DNA of 64,000 nucleotides, from contig JAGYVD010000009.1 in the NCBI GenBank assembly GCA_021209875.1, forward strand, positions 62,001-126,000, read 5' to 3'. Below are positions 36,258-48,478 of this stretch, piece by piece. Position 1 is the stretch's first letter, and the number at the start of each line of letters is the position of its first letter. Source of the stretch: Rosellinia necatrix. Taxonomy: Eukaryota > Ascomycota > Sordariomycetes > Xylariales > Xylariaceae. A model generated the notes under the pieces. The model had not been told where the DNA came from. It was given only the letters and a program-made list of their open reading frames with translations, and did not search any database. Made by a program: the position numbers and the translations under genes.

Positions 36258-38007
36258 TTTTTAGCTTTAAAGTAGCTACTTTAAAAAGTTTACTGTTTTT
36301 ACTTCTAATTTTACGTTTTATATATAAACAAATATATAAAAAAAAAAACAGGAAACTTTGTTTTATTTTTAACTTAAATATTAACGTTTTTATAATTAAA
36401 AACCGCTTTAAAATGCTGATATAAAAGCAACAGAATTATAAGCAGCAAAAAAGTTTAATATTAATAATTATAAGTTTAATAAAATTATTAAATAACTATA
36501 TAAAATTTATTAAAAAATAAAAACTATTTAGTAATATAAAGCTATAAACGTTTTTTATTTAAAAAAATATAAGTATTAATACTAAAAAAAAAAGCCGGCA
36601 AAAATAATAATAATTACGTAGAACGCGTTAAAACGTAAGAAAATAAGCAGATTAAAAAATGCGCGGCTATATAAATACGCTTTAGAATTAATATTTAAAA
36701 CTATTTTATAAATAAAACTAAATATAAAATAATATTTTAAATTTAAAATGCTATTTTAAAAAACTTTAAATTTAAAAAAAATGCTATTTATATTGTTTTA
36801 TTTGCTTAATAAAATAACGCAAGCTTAAAAAGCAGCGGCAGAACTATATTAAAACTTGCAGAAAAACTTTGAACTATTTATAACAATATAGCTATTTTAA
36901 ATATTAATTATATAATTTACGAACTTATGTTTTTTAATAAATTTCTGTCCGTTTTAAGCTTAGACTATATTTTTTTTTTTTTTAAACAAAACTACTAAAT
37001 TATCTCCGAAAAAAATTCGATTAATATAATAATTAAAAAAGCTGCTATATTTAATAACGCCGTTTAAAAAGCTTAAATAAAAAAGCAGTTATTAAAATTA
37101 ATAAAAAACTTTAATGTTATATTAGTTGTAGTTATAAATTATATAAGTTGCAAAAAAAAAAAACATATAACGGCTAAATATTATAAGTTGTATTTAAAAC
37201 TAGTATTAAAAAAAAGCTTTTATTTTTAAAAAGCAACCTAATAGAAATAAAATAAAAAAAAATACTAAAAAAATAAAAATTTTAATAATAGCTCCGATAT
37301 AAAACAAATAAATATTTTTTTTGCTGCTGCTTAGCTTGATTAAAACTAATAATATAATTTTAGTTTTATTTTATTTAGCCCTGCAGAAAACTTTTTTATA
37401 AAAGTGCTTAAACTAAGCTATTTAACAGCTGAATTTAGCGCTAGTATATTAAAGTCACGTGCTTTAAAAATACAACTTTTTAACAACGTTTTAAATAACT
37501 TGCGGGTTGCTAACATATTAAAGCAATTTTTGCTAGCTAATACTATTAAACAAGTTGCTTAAAACTTTGCGAAACGTTTTAATAACGTTGTTGTTTTTAA
37601 TTTAAGCTGTAATTAATATATGTTTTATAAGCAAAACAGTTTTATTAATTTAAAACGTTATAATAAGCTAAAAATAATAAAAATTAAAAATAAAATAATT
37701 ATATTTAAATAAATAAAAATTATGTTATTATTATTTTTATAAATAATAAAAAATATAGAATATTTTTATAAAACGGTATATTGTTTTAAAACAGAAGTTA
37801 ATTTAATTTTTATATTTTAATTATTTAAAAAAATATAGAATTTTTTTTGTTAAAATAAAATATTTAAAGCTAAAAGCAAAAAGTGTTTTTTTAACGCGTA
37901 GATAAACAGCGGTCTATATTTAGTTAATACGCCAGGTTTTAATATTAATATATTTAATTTAAACATTAAGCTTTACGTTTATTTTATTTTTAATTTTAAA
38001 ATGCAAG

Positions 38008-40690
38008 TCTGGCATAACTAACTTAAATATATTAATAGTTAAAAATTTTAAATATTAGTAAACTTTATAATAAAAATGCTATTTTTTAAAAGTACTGCTT
38101 ATATAAAACTTATATTAAAAATAAATAAAAAAAACTATATAAAAAACTTTAGCTAAAAAATTTATAAACTTAAATTTATTTATATTAATTTTATTAAAAT
38201 GCTAATAAAATAAAACTATGTTATAAAATATAACAGATTTATTTAATAAGTAATTATAATTAATAATTATATTTAAAAACTTAGATTTTTTTATAAAGTT
38301 TTGTCTAAGTTTACCGGTATTATTTAAGCTTTTTAATTAATATAAATAATTAAAATAACGCTGTTATATTATTATATTAAATCAGAGGTTAAGTTTTATA
38401 AATAACGCTTTTAAACTTATATATTAAAATAAAAACATTGTTTTATTTTTTTTATTATAAACTAGTATTAATAAAATAATATTATAAAACAAGCTATAAA
38501 AATTATTAAAAAATTGTTTATAAATTACTTATAAATATTATAGCTAGTAAAATAAATTTAAAATATTAGCTTATATTAGTTAAAACAGCGGTATATTTAA
38601 AAAATTTATAGCCTAGCTTAAAAATAAAAAATAAAACTTTATATAAAATATAATATAATATTAAATTAAACTTAATATATTTACACGTTATTAAATTAAA
38701 TAATTATTATTTGCTAAAAAAAAAGCTGTTAATATTTAATAAAAAAACGCAAAAATATAAAATATTAAGCTATTAAAAAAACAGCGTTATAAACTATATA
38801 ATATTATTTTTTTTCGGTAAAATAATATAAGCTAACAACGTTGTTTTTAAAAAACAGCGTATATATTTATTATTAAAAAACTGGTTTTTTTTTTTAAACC
38901 TACTTAAAAAACTAGCTAGTATTACTATAAAAGCCCAGCTAGTCGTTAAAGCTGTTATAACTGTTCCGCGGCTTAAAGCGCTAAAATTAAAAAAAAAAAA
39001 GTTTTTAGCTAAAAAACTAAAAAACCGTAAAATATATTTTTAGCAAAACTTTATAAAAAAAACATATTATTTAAAACTATTAAAAATAAACAATAAAAAC
39101 AGATTTTTAAAGCTATTTTATAAAACTTTTTTTAATATTTTAGCTATTATATTTTAAAAAACACCGGCTATTTTATTTAAAATAATACTGTTTTTATTAT
39201 TAAAACTATAGTTTTTTTTAAATTAAAAAACTTACAGCTTAATTATTAATTATTTTAAAAATAAAACAAAAACTAAAAACAATAAAAATATTTAAAAGTT
39301 TATTATAATTGTTATTTTAAAAGTTTTATAAAGTTATTTTAATTTTTATTTTTAAACAGGCCTATTTAGCCGGTATTAAATATTAGCTGTTAATAGCTTT
39401 ATAAAACTTTTTATTAATATTTTTAAGCTGATAATATTATTAGTCGGCATAATATTCGCGTTATTTTTTTTTTTAAAGCTTATTAAATTAAAATTACTAG
39501 TTTAAGCAAAAAAAAGCGCTAATTAGTTTAATTAGCAGAAAATAATAAGCAGCAAATATAAGTTTTTTATAAATAATAAAATATAAAAACTTATAGAATT
39601 ATTTAAAAATAAAACCGTTTATAAATAAATAAATTTATAAACTAAAAAAAATTTAACGAAAAAATTATTTAATATAAAATATAATAAATAGTTTAAAGCT
39701 TTAAATAAATAAAAAGCTAGACTATAATAAAACTTTTATATTAATAATAAAATTAATAAGCTATAAAATAATTTTTGTTATTATAGCAGTTTTAAATTTA
39801 AAACTTAAATAAATAAATATTAAAACAGTATTTTTATATAGATTAATAAATAAAAAATTTACGTCGAATAACTATTAGAATTTAATAATAGCTTTAGTTG
39901 TATATGCTATTTAAATAAAATATTTTATAAATTAAAATAGTTTTTAAAAATTTAATACGATATTTTTTACGTTTTTAAAAAACTAAGTTTTATATTATTA
40001 AATATAAACGTTAAAATATTTATTAAAATTATTTATATATAACAGTATATATAAATAATTTATTAATAATTAAACTTTAAAATTAAAAGTTAATAAGCTT
40101 AAGCAAACGTTAAATAAACGTTTTAAAATAATAAACTTAAGCTTATGTTTATATTACTTAAAAATAATAATTTAAAAAACCGTTTTAACCGGACAATTTA
40201 TTTAAAATAAAACGCTTATATTAAAAAATATTAAAAACTTTTATATATAAGAATATATTTTAAACGTTATTTTTATAAAAATAAAACTATTTAAACTTTT
40301 ATTTATAAATTTTATCGCGTTTAATAAAAATAAAATTTAGTACGTAAAATTATTAAATCGTTAATATATGCTATATTTAAAATAAAACTAAATATTATAT
40401 TTTTAGTATTATTTTGTAGTTATTTTTTAATAAAGCTTAATAAAAACTATATTATAGCTGTTAAACATATATTTAAATATTTAAAAAAAACAGCAGATTT
40501 AAAATTAATTTATTATAAAGCTTTAAAAAGCTTTACTAGCTATATTAATACTAATTATATTAAAAATTAAAAAACTTAAAAATTAACTTCTAGCTATATT
40601 TTTTTAATAAGCAGTAATATTATTAATTAAAGCTTAAAACAACAAGCTATTATATTTTTATTATTTTATAAAGCAAAATATATTAGCTAA
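38008..40690 (+). pseudogene. RIP-destroyed Copia pol (GAG-pre-integrase to RNase H)
   Basis: Translated fragments on the plus strand match Copia landmarks in order, with stops at former Trp and Gln codons. At about 38008-38036 a VWHN.LKYIN string corresponds to the LWHxRLGHLN of the GAG-pre-integrase region. At about 40112-40240, LNKRFKI.NL followed by YYLK corresponds to the reverse-transcriptase end with its YLG motif. At about 40457-40690, KHIFKYLKKTADLKL, then LTSSYIFL, KQQA and KAKYIS correspond to Copia RNase H (KRIxRYLKGTxDLGL, STSGYVFL, KQ, AEAEY). The gene is non-functional. The order fixes the element's class and orientation. Confidence 0.75.
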
Positions 40691-41936
40691 ATATAAGCTA
40701 TTAAAAAACTATTTAGTTGCAGCTACTATTAAAAAATTAAATGTTAATAATAAAATTAAAATAATTATTATTTATAGCAATAATTAAAAAGCTATAATAT
40801 TAGCTAATAACTTATTATATTATATTAATATTAAATATATAATTATTTAATTAAAATTTATTTATAAATAATAAACTATTAAAAATATTAAGTTATAGTT
40901 TATATTATTAATAAAATAAATTGCTAATAAACTTATTAAAATATTAATATTATTATAAAATAAATAAAAGCTTTTATTAATAAAACTAAAGCTTAAACTT
41001 TATTATATAATTAAGCAGCATTAGTACTGCAAAATTTTTTAAAAAAATATTTTATAATTTATTTTAATATAAACTTAATAAAGGCTTTAAAGCTTTTTAA
41101 TTATTAATAAAATAAAAGCTATAATATTTATTAATATTAATTATTTTAATATATTAAAAAACTATTTTTAATATAAAAATAATAAATAATTAATTAGTTT
41201 TAATGCTTAATTAGTTTTATAAGCCTGTTATAGCTTTATATTATATGTTTATTTATATTTTTTTTATATATCGCAACTTATAAAAAATGCCGGACGCGTT
41301 TATATAACATTTTTAATATATTCTATTACGTTAAAAAAACCGGAAATATATTAAATAAGCTTATTTAATAATTATAAAACATATTTAATTAAAAAAAACG
41401 TAGCACGTGTTTATTATTAATAATTGCTAACTATATAATATTTTAAAACTATAACTTTATACTTAAAATATTAAAAATATTATAAGCAAAAATATATTTT
41501 ATAAATAAAAAGCTTTTTAGATTATTTATAAATTAAACATTTTAAAGTTTAATATAATTTAAATTATATATATTAACTAGAACTTTTATTTAATATATAT
41601 AATATTTTATATTAAAAATTAAATATAATTAAAAAACCTAACTTTTGCTTATAAAACTATATAAACTAGCATATTAATAATTTATTTAAAAATATATTAG
41701 CACGTATTTTAAGTTTTTTTTTTTTAAAAAGTTTTTATAAGTTAAGCTATAACTAAAAACGTTATAACTAAATGTTAAAATAATACTATAAAATATAAAA
41801 ATATTTTAATATATCGGTTAAATAAAAATTACGTATATTATATATATAAAACTTTAGTTTAAACTTAATATAAAACTTTAGGATAGTTTTTTAAAACTTC
41901 TTATAAAAAACACAAACGGTCTAAAATAAGTAGAAG

Positions 41937-42073
41937 TATTAAATATATATGGGTTACTTTACACCTCTGGATATATATTCTACTAAATATCCCAGGTCCT
42001 TTGACCTATCTCTATAACTAATTCTACACCTTGAATACATCTTAACCATCATAATGATCCACTTCTCTTGACA
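41937..42073 (+). repeat. 3' LTR of the Copia element
   Basis: 137 bp, TATTAAATATATATGGG...CTCTTGACA, partner of 27872-28008. Its first dinucleotide TG has become TA by a RIP-type change. It is followed by GGTCC (42074-42078). Confidence 0.92.
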
Positions 42074-42078
42074 GGTCC
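42074..42078. other. Target-site duplication GGTCC, right copy
   Basis: Identical to 27867-27871 and immediately outside the right LTR. Host coding sequence resumes at 42079 in the frame broken at 27871. Confidence 0.9.
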
Positions 42079-44159
42079 GGAGCGTTGTCGAACTTGCGAA
42101 TAAAGCCAGGTTGTCTAATATCGGCATCATTTATACGAGATCCGATGCAAGTGTTCCCAGTCATATTGTTATATCCCATTGCTTACTTTCTTGTAGGAGA
42201 TTAAAGCTACTGAGGCACGAAATGATTGGAAAGGGAAAAGGGCCGCTATGGAAATCCAACAAAAGACCGAAGCCATTGAACAGGACATATCCGAGATCAA
42301 GGGATTGGAAGATGAGATATCATCGTTCTATGACATTGACAGCGATGATCTAACCCAAGAGGAGGTCAATGAGCTCAATTTATTAAACAGGAAAGTTAGA
42401 ACTACTAGGTAAGTGTCCCCGACCGTGTATGATTGAGGCTTTTTCTCTAACCGCATGATCTGCTCAGGGGGCGGTTGGCCGGGCACCAATTCGAGTAAGT
42501 CCAGGATCATTCTTATAGGTATCAATCTCACTAACCATCTCAACAGTTTGAAGAAATTTCTAATCACGACCCGTAATGCCGATGTTGAAAAGAAGCTCGT
42601 TCAGCTTTATAAAGATGAAGTGCCCGGAGACCAACTCAAGGTGTTTTGTGCTAGCAATACAGTATACTGGGACAATCGCAAAACACCCAGAGACAAAGCA
42701 ATGCCCTACCTCGTGCTCAGCGGTATTTTGGCAATTCGCCAGTATTGCATGACGTTGGTATCTGAGAGTCAGTATACGGCAGCAGCAAAGTACATGCGCA
42801 ATGACGTTCAGGTGCTTCTTGGAAAATTGGATCTATGGGTGCAATCCGGACAGGGATCACTAAGCGCAGAGAGGAAAGCGAAGATACGAAGCACTCTAGA
42901 TACACTAGAGGGGAAGCTGAAAATGGTCTGAAACAATCATAACCAAACCAACGGGCAGATCTAATATCGGAATAGGATTTGTGTGGACACACATCGGCGC
43001 TGCGTGGCCTAGCGAACTTTCATAAAAACGAGTTCAACACGAAGATATATCGACCACAAAGTACTTATTATGACCCTTCTATGCATGGCAAGTTCTCATT
43101 GCGCTTAGGCAACCACACTGGTAGATGGGGTACGGCGGCCAGAAATGCGAGTGATGACTGGAGCTGCGTAAGTCGGAATATCATTGGATCGAAGATATCC
43201 TCATTTAACTGATCATATTTCTTTAGTGGAGCCATCGTAAGTCAGTTATTAACGTACTATAAACACTGCTAACAAGCGAAGAAACATATGCTGCGTTTTG
43301 CCGTAACTACGGTACCCACTGCACTACGGCCGTTGGGTCACGGAGTTGGAATCAAGAGATCGTTGAAGAAATGGCAAATGACATCAGCCAACCTTGGGAA
43401 CAGTTACAGCTTAGCCTAGAACAATTCGGTGAAGACGTTATTGCATCAATCGACAACATCTTTGACTCGACGGATCAGTTCCTAGGTAATCCAAAGCCTC
43501 CCAGTAATGAATGGCCCAGCTGACCGAATCCCAGGCACGGAATTAGAAGACTCTCAGGACACGGTATTTCCCCTCGTATCTACACTCGTATCCCAACAGC
43601 TCGTTCTAGAATCCGAGATTGAAACAGTTCTAAGCGACCTTCAAAGCGACCTTCGGTGAGTAATTTTCCCTTCAGATCAACAACATCTGCTAATAGAGTT
43701 CTCTTAGAACTCTCCGGACTGACGCTTTGTCCGGAATTCGTACGTCCTTTATTGGAAAAAGAATGGAGAACGCATATAACAATGCAAGGTGTCAGAGTGG
43801 TAAGCCCGGTATGCCTCCTATGGCTCCCATATGTGCGGTTCTCACTATTAGCAGGTCGAGGCAGCGATGCCTGTAGAAAGGCTATAATAAACTCCGCTGT
43901 GAACCAGAACAGTCTTTTCGCAGACTTATTAAGAAATTTTAGGAAAGATTTCAATGAACACGTCAAAAATGCTCAGGATCGTATTCACGAAGCGGTCGAG
44001 TCCAACCTTGGTGCTATTCAAGATACACTGGACATTGTCAGAAGCGACAATATCGCCTTGGAGAGCGAGAAGGACCCTGGGTTTCGTGAACGAGTCACAG
44101 CCGCATTGGAGACCACTAAGCAGGAGATGGAAAGATTACGCCGCGTTTTAGCAGCTTGA
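42079..44159 (+). pseudogene. Dynamin-like (SLIP-GC-type) GTPase, 3' part
   Basis: Continues the gene started at 26398. Exon segments are 42079-42146, 42197-42408, 42468-42494 (27 nt), 42547-42925, 42976-43167, 43227-43236 (10 nt), 43282-43485, 43535-43655, 43708-43799 and 43855-44159. Removing the retrotransposon and one GGTCC restores ...DEGVRSVVELA and leads to the G4 motif TRSD. The intron after TRSD is GC-AG (GCAAGT donor). Downstream come coiled-coil-like helices, FLITTRNADV, and the C-terminal stalk region ending in a glutamate/arginine-rich helix. In total 956 codons are open, with no stop or frameshift. Weak points are the GTCTGA donor at 42926 and the AAG acceptor before 43282. Without the 5' half this part cannot make a GTPase. 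Confidence 0.8.
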
Positions 44160-46435
44160 TCGGAATTTTATGCGATATTCAGTATACATTTATACAATTC
44201 CCGTTCATATATCATTGAAAACCTCCCCTAAAACTTGATTTTTAAGCACTTTTGCTATTTTGTATCGCTAAGACCACTTGTATATGCATACTTAGGTTAA
44301 AATTATGAATCTCAAGCGCCAAACCTCACGGAAAATATAAACGTATTACAGTTTGTACTGCTGGTATTTCCAACAATAGCTTATTTTATTTCACAAGGAG
44401 GGAAGTTTCTTCTGTCCTGTAGTCACCAGCTATTCCGGCTTAAATGCATGGTCTTTGGGTTTGTGCCTGGTGGGGGGCCTGGAAGCTGGGCTTGATTCCG
44501 TGACAGAATGAGCCACGTCGAAGCCCGAAGCAGGTAAATCATTTATCTCCATTGTTGATCGATCCTTTGTCTATATCAAAGTTAGGGTATGCTTAACCTC
44601 CTCAGGTAACATATTTCTAGCACTTATTCGTTTTTCCCTTTCCTTGAAATAGAATAAGCTGCTTAAATCAATGATGTCAACACTCGTAACGTTCAGCCTG
44701 AGTCTGGGACTACAGCCTCACGCCTGCGCCAAACAAGTGTATTTCCAACTCAATACCTACTCCATTGGTTACTTTGCACTTCGTTAAATCGCCTTAGCTA
44801 GTCGCAACAATTCGCCTCGAATAGAGTCTTCCACGTTTCAAATGGATACTCGCAAGAGTCGATACACAGGCCCACCGCTGCGGTACGGTGTATAGGTGGG
44901 TTCGGACGGTCACGTGCTCGACTCGATAACATTTTACTTCTAGTGGTATCGTGGTATAGCGTTGCATGCCTGTTCCGTGACACCCGTGATACACGTGGGT
45001 CGGGTGAGTCGTGGTGAATAGGGGGGAGGAATAAATGACGGATAATGATCATAATAGAAAGTCAAGACGTCGACTATGAGACTGAAGGATGAAAATTCGC
45101 AAGTATAGAAGGTATATATACAATGTATAATTAATTGATATCGGTACCCCGGGGCCGGAGGAGGGATCACCAGCCAAGGTTTGGAATATAGAGTAATTTA
45201 AATTAAAGGCCCTCGACGACGTTGTTAAAGTGAGCGAGTTCTACAAAGCCGGCACCTGCAGCCCGGCTACTGGGTACTGACTCTGTAGAAAAGAGATAGT
45301 TTTAGACTACACTATCACGACTAAGCTCTGTGCTGTAAACTTTAAATAAATATGAACTACAACACCACGTATATAAGATGGAATAGCTAGCAGCCAATAC
45401 TAGATTGTATCTTTAGACTTACCAACAGTTGGAACTGTAGCTCAGCCCAGAGATCCCGGTGGACTTTTTTTTTTCTTTTTCCTTTTATTAGATATCGTTC
45501 TAGTTGATAGTGGCGGTCATTTTTGACACCCCATTGCACCACAACATAGTAAACAGTAACAGCCGTCGGCCTTCTGTCCCGTTTTCAGGCCCACGGACTT
45601 AACATAAATTCGCCGTTTTATATTCCCCACTAACGGCGTCTAGGCTACCAAGTTCAGAATCGGGATCAATGATGATAACATAGCTCTGAACAAATTATCA
45701 TAGCATAGTGTCAACATCACCAGATCTAGAGAGCGCTTGTTTTTCGGTAGTCACCGATCTGGGCGCAGCATCTTCATGTCCAGAAATAAACTCATCATTA
45801 TGCGGTACCAACTACTTCCCAGATTCGTAGTATACGACCTGTTTTAGCCCCATTTGAAGTTCAAGTAGAACATGCGAGTCGCCCTCTTAGGTTATAATTA
45901 TCTAGATAATCTTATGTTAATTCCGACAGGGGGCACCCAGCCAGCCCCTGGTTTGAGAGAGGTTACCCTGTAGCCCCAGATTTCACTGGGACATAGCTGT
46001 CAAAAATCATATGATCTCAAAAGATTCATGTGCTATTCCTTGTTTTGTTCTTTTTATAGTAATTAGTTCTATTAAAGTAGCATATAATTCGGGTCTCCTG
46101 GCACAGCGGCACGACTTCGAACAATAACTAAATTTACCTTAACTCCGATGGTGCACTCCCCACAATTGGTTATCTACACGACCCGAGGATATTAGCTAAT
46201 GCCCCAGTCCAAAATGCTGTCACCTCGACCCCCACCATCACCACCATCACCACCCACCCTATGATAGATAAGTTAGCTCAGCGATACAGCATCCCAAGGC
46301 ATTTTCAGGCACACAAAACAAGGCCACCACAGAAGCGATTTATCCCAGAGAGTCAAGACCACACCAAATCCATCCACCCGCCAGACCCCCCTCGACGCAA
46401 CCCCAGCCACGACCTCATATCTATCTATCTATCTA

Positions 46436-46468
<33 letters not shown>

Positions 46469-46505
46469 CCGCATCTACCCCCCCATCTCTTCCCCATCAG
46501 CAGCG
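44160..46505. other. Intergenic, about 2.3 kb, no gene seen
   Basis: The 3' flank of the GTPase is followed by sequence without coding character. Short overlapping open frames at 44790-45170 on the minus strand are not convincing. A poly-T/pyrimidine tract lies at about 45467-45488. A CACC/CCAC-rich segment (46228-46258) and the microsatellite at 46418 precede the methyltransferase-like gene and probably belong to its promoter or 5' UTR. Confidence 0.45.
46418..46466. repeat. Compound microsatellite (ATCT)n-(AT)n
   Basis: About 24 bp of ATCT repeats run straight into about 26 bp of AT repeats, ending 40 bp before the ATG of the next gene. It is therefore in its 5' UTR or core promoter and is likely length-variable. 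Confidence 0.9.
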
Positions 46506-47978
46506 ATGGCCCCAAGGGGCGGCAGTAAGAAGCAGCAGCAGCGGGCGATGGTATACTGCGAGGGCTCGCCGACATGGAATCCGGACACGTACCTCGCGGA
46601 CGCGGAGCTGCAGGCGCGCGCGGAGGCGCGCCTGGCGGACGACGACCTGCGCGGGGCCATCGCGGCGTCCTTCGCGCTGCGCGGGGCCGACGCCTACGTC
46701 TACCACGCCATCGCGGCCGTGACGCTGGCGGAGGCGCAGCAGGCCGTCTCGCTGGGCGGCGCGCACGGGCTGCATAGCTGGTACTACGAAGACGAAAACG
46801 AAGACGACGACGACGACAACGACAACGACGAGGAAGCGCCATCGACGACGACGACGACGACGACGACGCCAGACGCATCCGAACCTTGCCCCTCCGCCCC
46901 CCCCCGCAGCGTCCGCGCCCACACCCGCGCCCGCGCCCGCGCCCGCGCCCCAAGGCTCTCCCCCCGCCCGCCCCCCCGCGCCGACACGGAGGCGTACCTG
47001 GCGCTCTTCGCGCCCGCGGGCGCCGCGGCGACGGCGCTGCGGAACCTGGCGGCGAACGCGCGGAAGGGTTCGCTGCGGGCGGGCGTGGGCGCGCACCTGG
47101 GCGCGAAGCGGTACGTGCACCCGTCCCTCGCCGACCTGGTCAAGCTGCCGCGCGCGAAGAAAGCAGCTGCGAGCGGCAGCGGCGGTGGTGGTGGTGGTTC
47201 GGGCGTCGTCGTCCCGGCGAACCCGTACCTGGCGTTCCAGTCGTGGGCGAGCCGCGCGCTCGAGTGGGCCGGGCCGTCCCCCTCGTCGGCGCGCCCCTCG
47301 TCGCACCCGGTCCTGGCGGTCCTCATGCACCACTTCGGCTGCGCCTGCCCGTCGCACGAGGCCCTCGAGGTCCTGCGCCGCCTCGCCGCCGGCCGCGAGA
47401 TCCTCGACGTCGGCTCCGGCAACGGCTACTGGACGCGCATGCTGCGCGATTACCACGCCGCCTTCCACCGGTCCGGTAACACGTCTTCCTCCTCTGCCAC
47501 TGCCACCACCACCACTACCACCGCCCTCCCGTCCCTCCCCCTCGTGACCCCGGTCGACAGCGCCCAGTCGGCCTGGCGCGCGACCTGGGTCCCCGACACG
47601 CTCGTCGCCGACGGCGCCGCCTACGTCCGCGACGTCCGCCGCGGCGCCCCCGACGCCGTCCTGCTGCTCGTCTACCCCGTCGTCGGCGGCGGCCTCGCCG
47701 GCGGCCGCCCCGGCGGCTTCACCCGCGACCTGCTCGCCGCCTACGCCGGCGACACCCTCGCCGTCGTCGGCACCCAGAACCGCAACGGCTACACCGGCTT
47801 CCGCGACCGCACCATGGACGAGTTCATGGCCCGCGAGCACGCCCCCGAGTGGGTCAGGGTCGTCCAGCTCCCCCTGCCCAGCTTCCCCGGCAAGGACGAG
47901 GCCCTGTACGTCTTCCAGCGCGGCCCGAGGGCCCCGCCCCGCGACGTCGGAGCCCCGGAACCCGTGGGGTCAGGGTGA
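46506..47978 (+). CDS. SAM-dependent methyltransferase-like protein
   Basis: Single-exon gene of 490 residues. A Rossmann motif I, ILDVGSGNGYW, lies at about 299-309, followed by an acidic/hydrophobic strand pattern. A later PDAVLLLVYP (about 382-391) could be the motif IV strand and TLAVVGTQNRNGYTGF (about 417-432) the motif VI region, so a small-molecule methyltransferase is the best guess, without knowledge of substrate. The N-terminal 240 residues contain low-complexity blocks: an Asp/Glu/Asn run (about 97-110), eight Thr (114-121), Arg-Ala repeats (141-148) and Gly runs (225-231). A poly-Thr/Ser insert (about 327-339) lies inside the catalytic domain, just after motif I. GC content is very high, so long open frames appear in other frames and are shadows. 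The ATG follows the microsatellite leader closely. Confidence 0.75.
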   Translation: MAPRGGSKKQQQRAMVYCEGSPTWNPDTYLADAELQARAEARLADDDLRGAIAASFALRGADAYVYHAIAAVTLAEAQQAVSLGGAHGLHSWYYEDENEDDDDDNDNDEEAPSTTTTTTTTPDASEPCPSAPPRSVRAHTRARARARAPRLSPRPPPRADTEAYLALFAPAGAAATALRNLAANARKGSLRAGVGAHLGAKRYVHPSLADLVKLPRAKKAAASGSGGGGGGSGVVVPANPYLAFQSWASRALEWAGPSPSSARPSSHPVLAVLMHHFGCACPSHEALEVLRRLAAGREILDVGSGNGYWTRMLRDYHAAFHRSGNTSSSSATATTTTTTALPSLPLVTPVDSAQSAWRATWVPDTLVADGAAYVRDVRRGAPDAVLLLVYPVVGGGLAGGRPGGFTRDLLAAYAGDTLAVVGTQNRNGYTGFRDRTMDEFMAREHAPEWVRVVQLPLPSFPGKDEALYVFQRGPRAPPRDVGAPEPVGSG

Positions 47979-48478
47979 ACGGGGAAATCCATGATTCCAC
48001 ACACCATCCCGACCGCCGCGAAATGCGTCAAACAAGTGTGCTGGTACCGTAAACACGTCGCCTATTAACCCGCGAGCTCTCCCTCTCTACCCCTATCGCT
48101 ATGTAAATGGAATGGTCTTGGCCTCCGTGAACACCGTGTAAGGTTTATATCATCCAGAGGGCGTAACGATTTGTGCAACAACGCAAGAGATTTATTGACT
48201 GTGAGCATCCGAGCTACCTGACATATTCCACATCTCACCCATCATGTTGATAGCAACTTCTCAAATCCGTGCTCCAAGTCTCAGCCCCTATTGTTTGCGA
48301 CTTCGCCATAATGGCAGTCCCCCCCAAATCCATTCGCCTATTCACCAATTTATTCTATGCTGAAATCCATCCAGCATTTTGATTCGAATCACACCGCATC
48401 TGGAACTTCTATATTCGCATCACGTAAGATCTATCGCCAGAGGCCCATCACAGGGACCTCGATAGCCTAACCAACACC
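47979..48478. other. Convergent 3' flanks, no gene
   Basis: About 500 bp between two genes that point toward each other. It presumably holds both polyadenylation regions; nothing else is recognisable. Confidence 0.5.

Larger units (their letters stand above)
27872..42073 (+). mobile_element. Ty1/Copia LTR retrotransposon, RIP-degraded, with nested insertion
   Basis: Bounded by 137-bp LTRs that start TG and end CA, with GGTCC duplicated on both sides. A primer-binding site complementary to the anticodon arm of initiator tRNA-Met follows the left LTR, as in Copia-type elements that use a half-tRNA primer. A purine-rich tract (AAAATAAGTAGAAG) precedes the right LTR, giving plus orientation, the same as the host gene. 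Despite extreme A/T content, translated remnants of Copia pol remain near the 3' end. The total of 14.2 kb is explained by a nested element at 28722-36257, leaving about 6.7 kb, a normal size. Every difference I compared between the two LTRs is a transition. Confidence 0.9.

Noticed and set aside
46429..47840. Long minus-strand open frames opposite the methyltransferase gene
   Set aside because: They are GC-driven shadows; only the plus frame carries a family motif and sensible composition.
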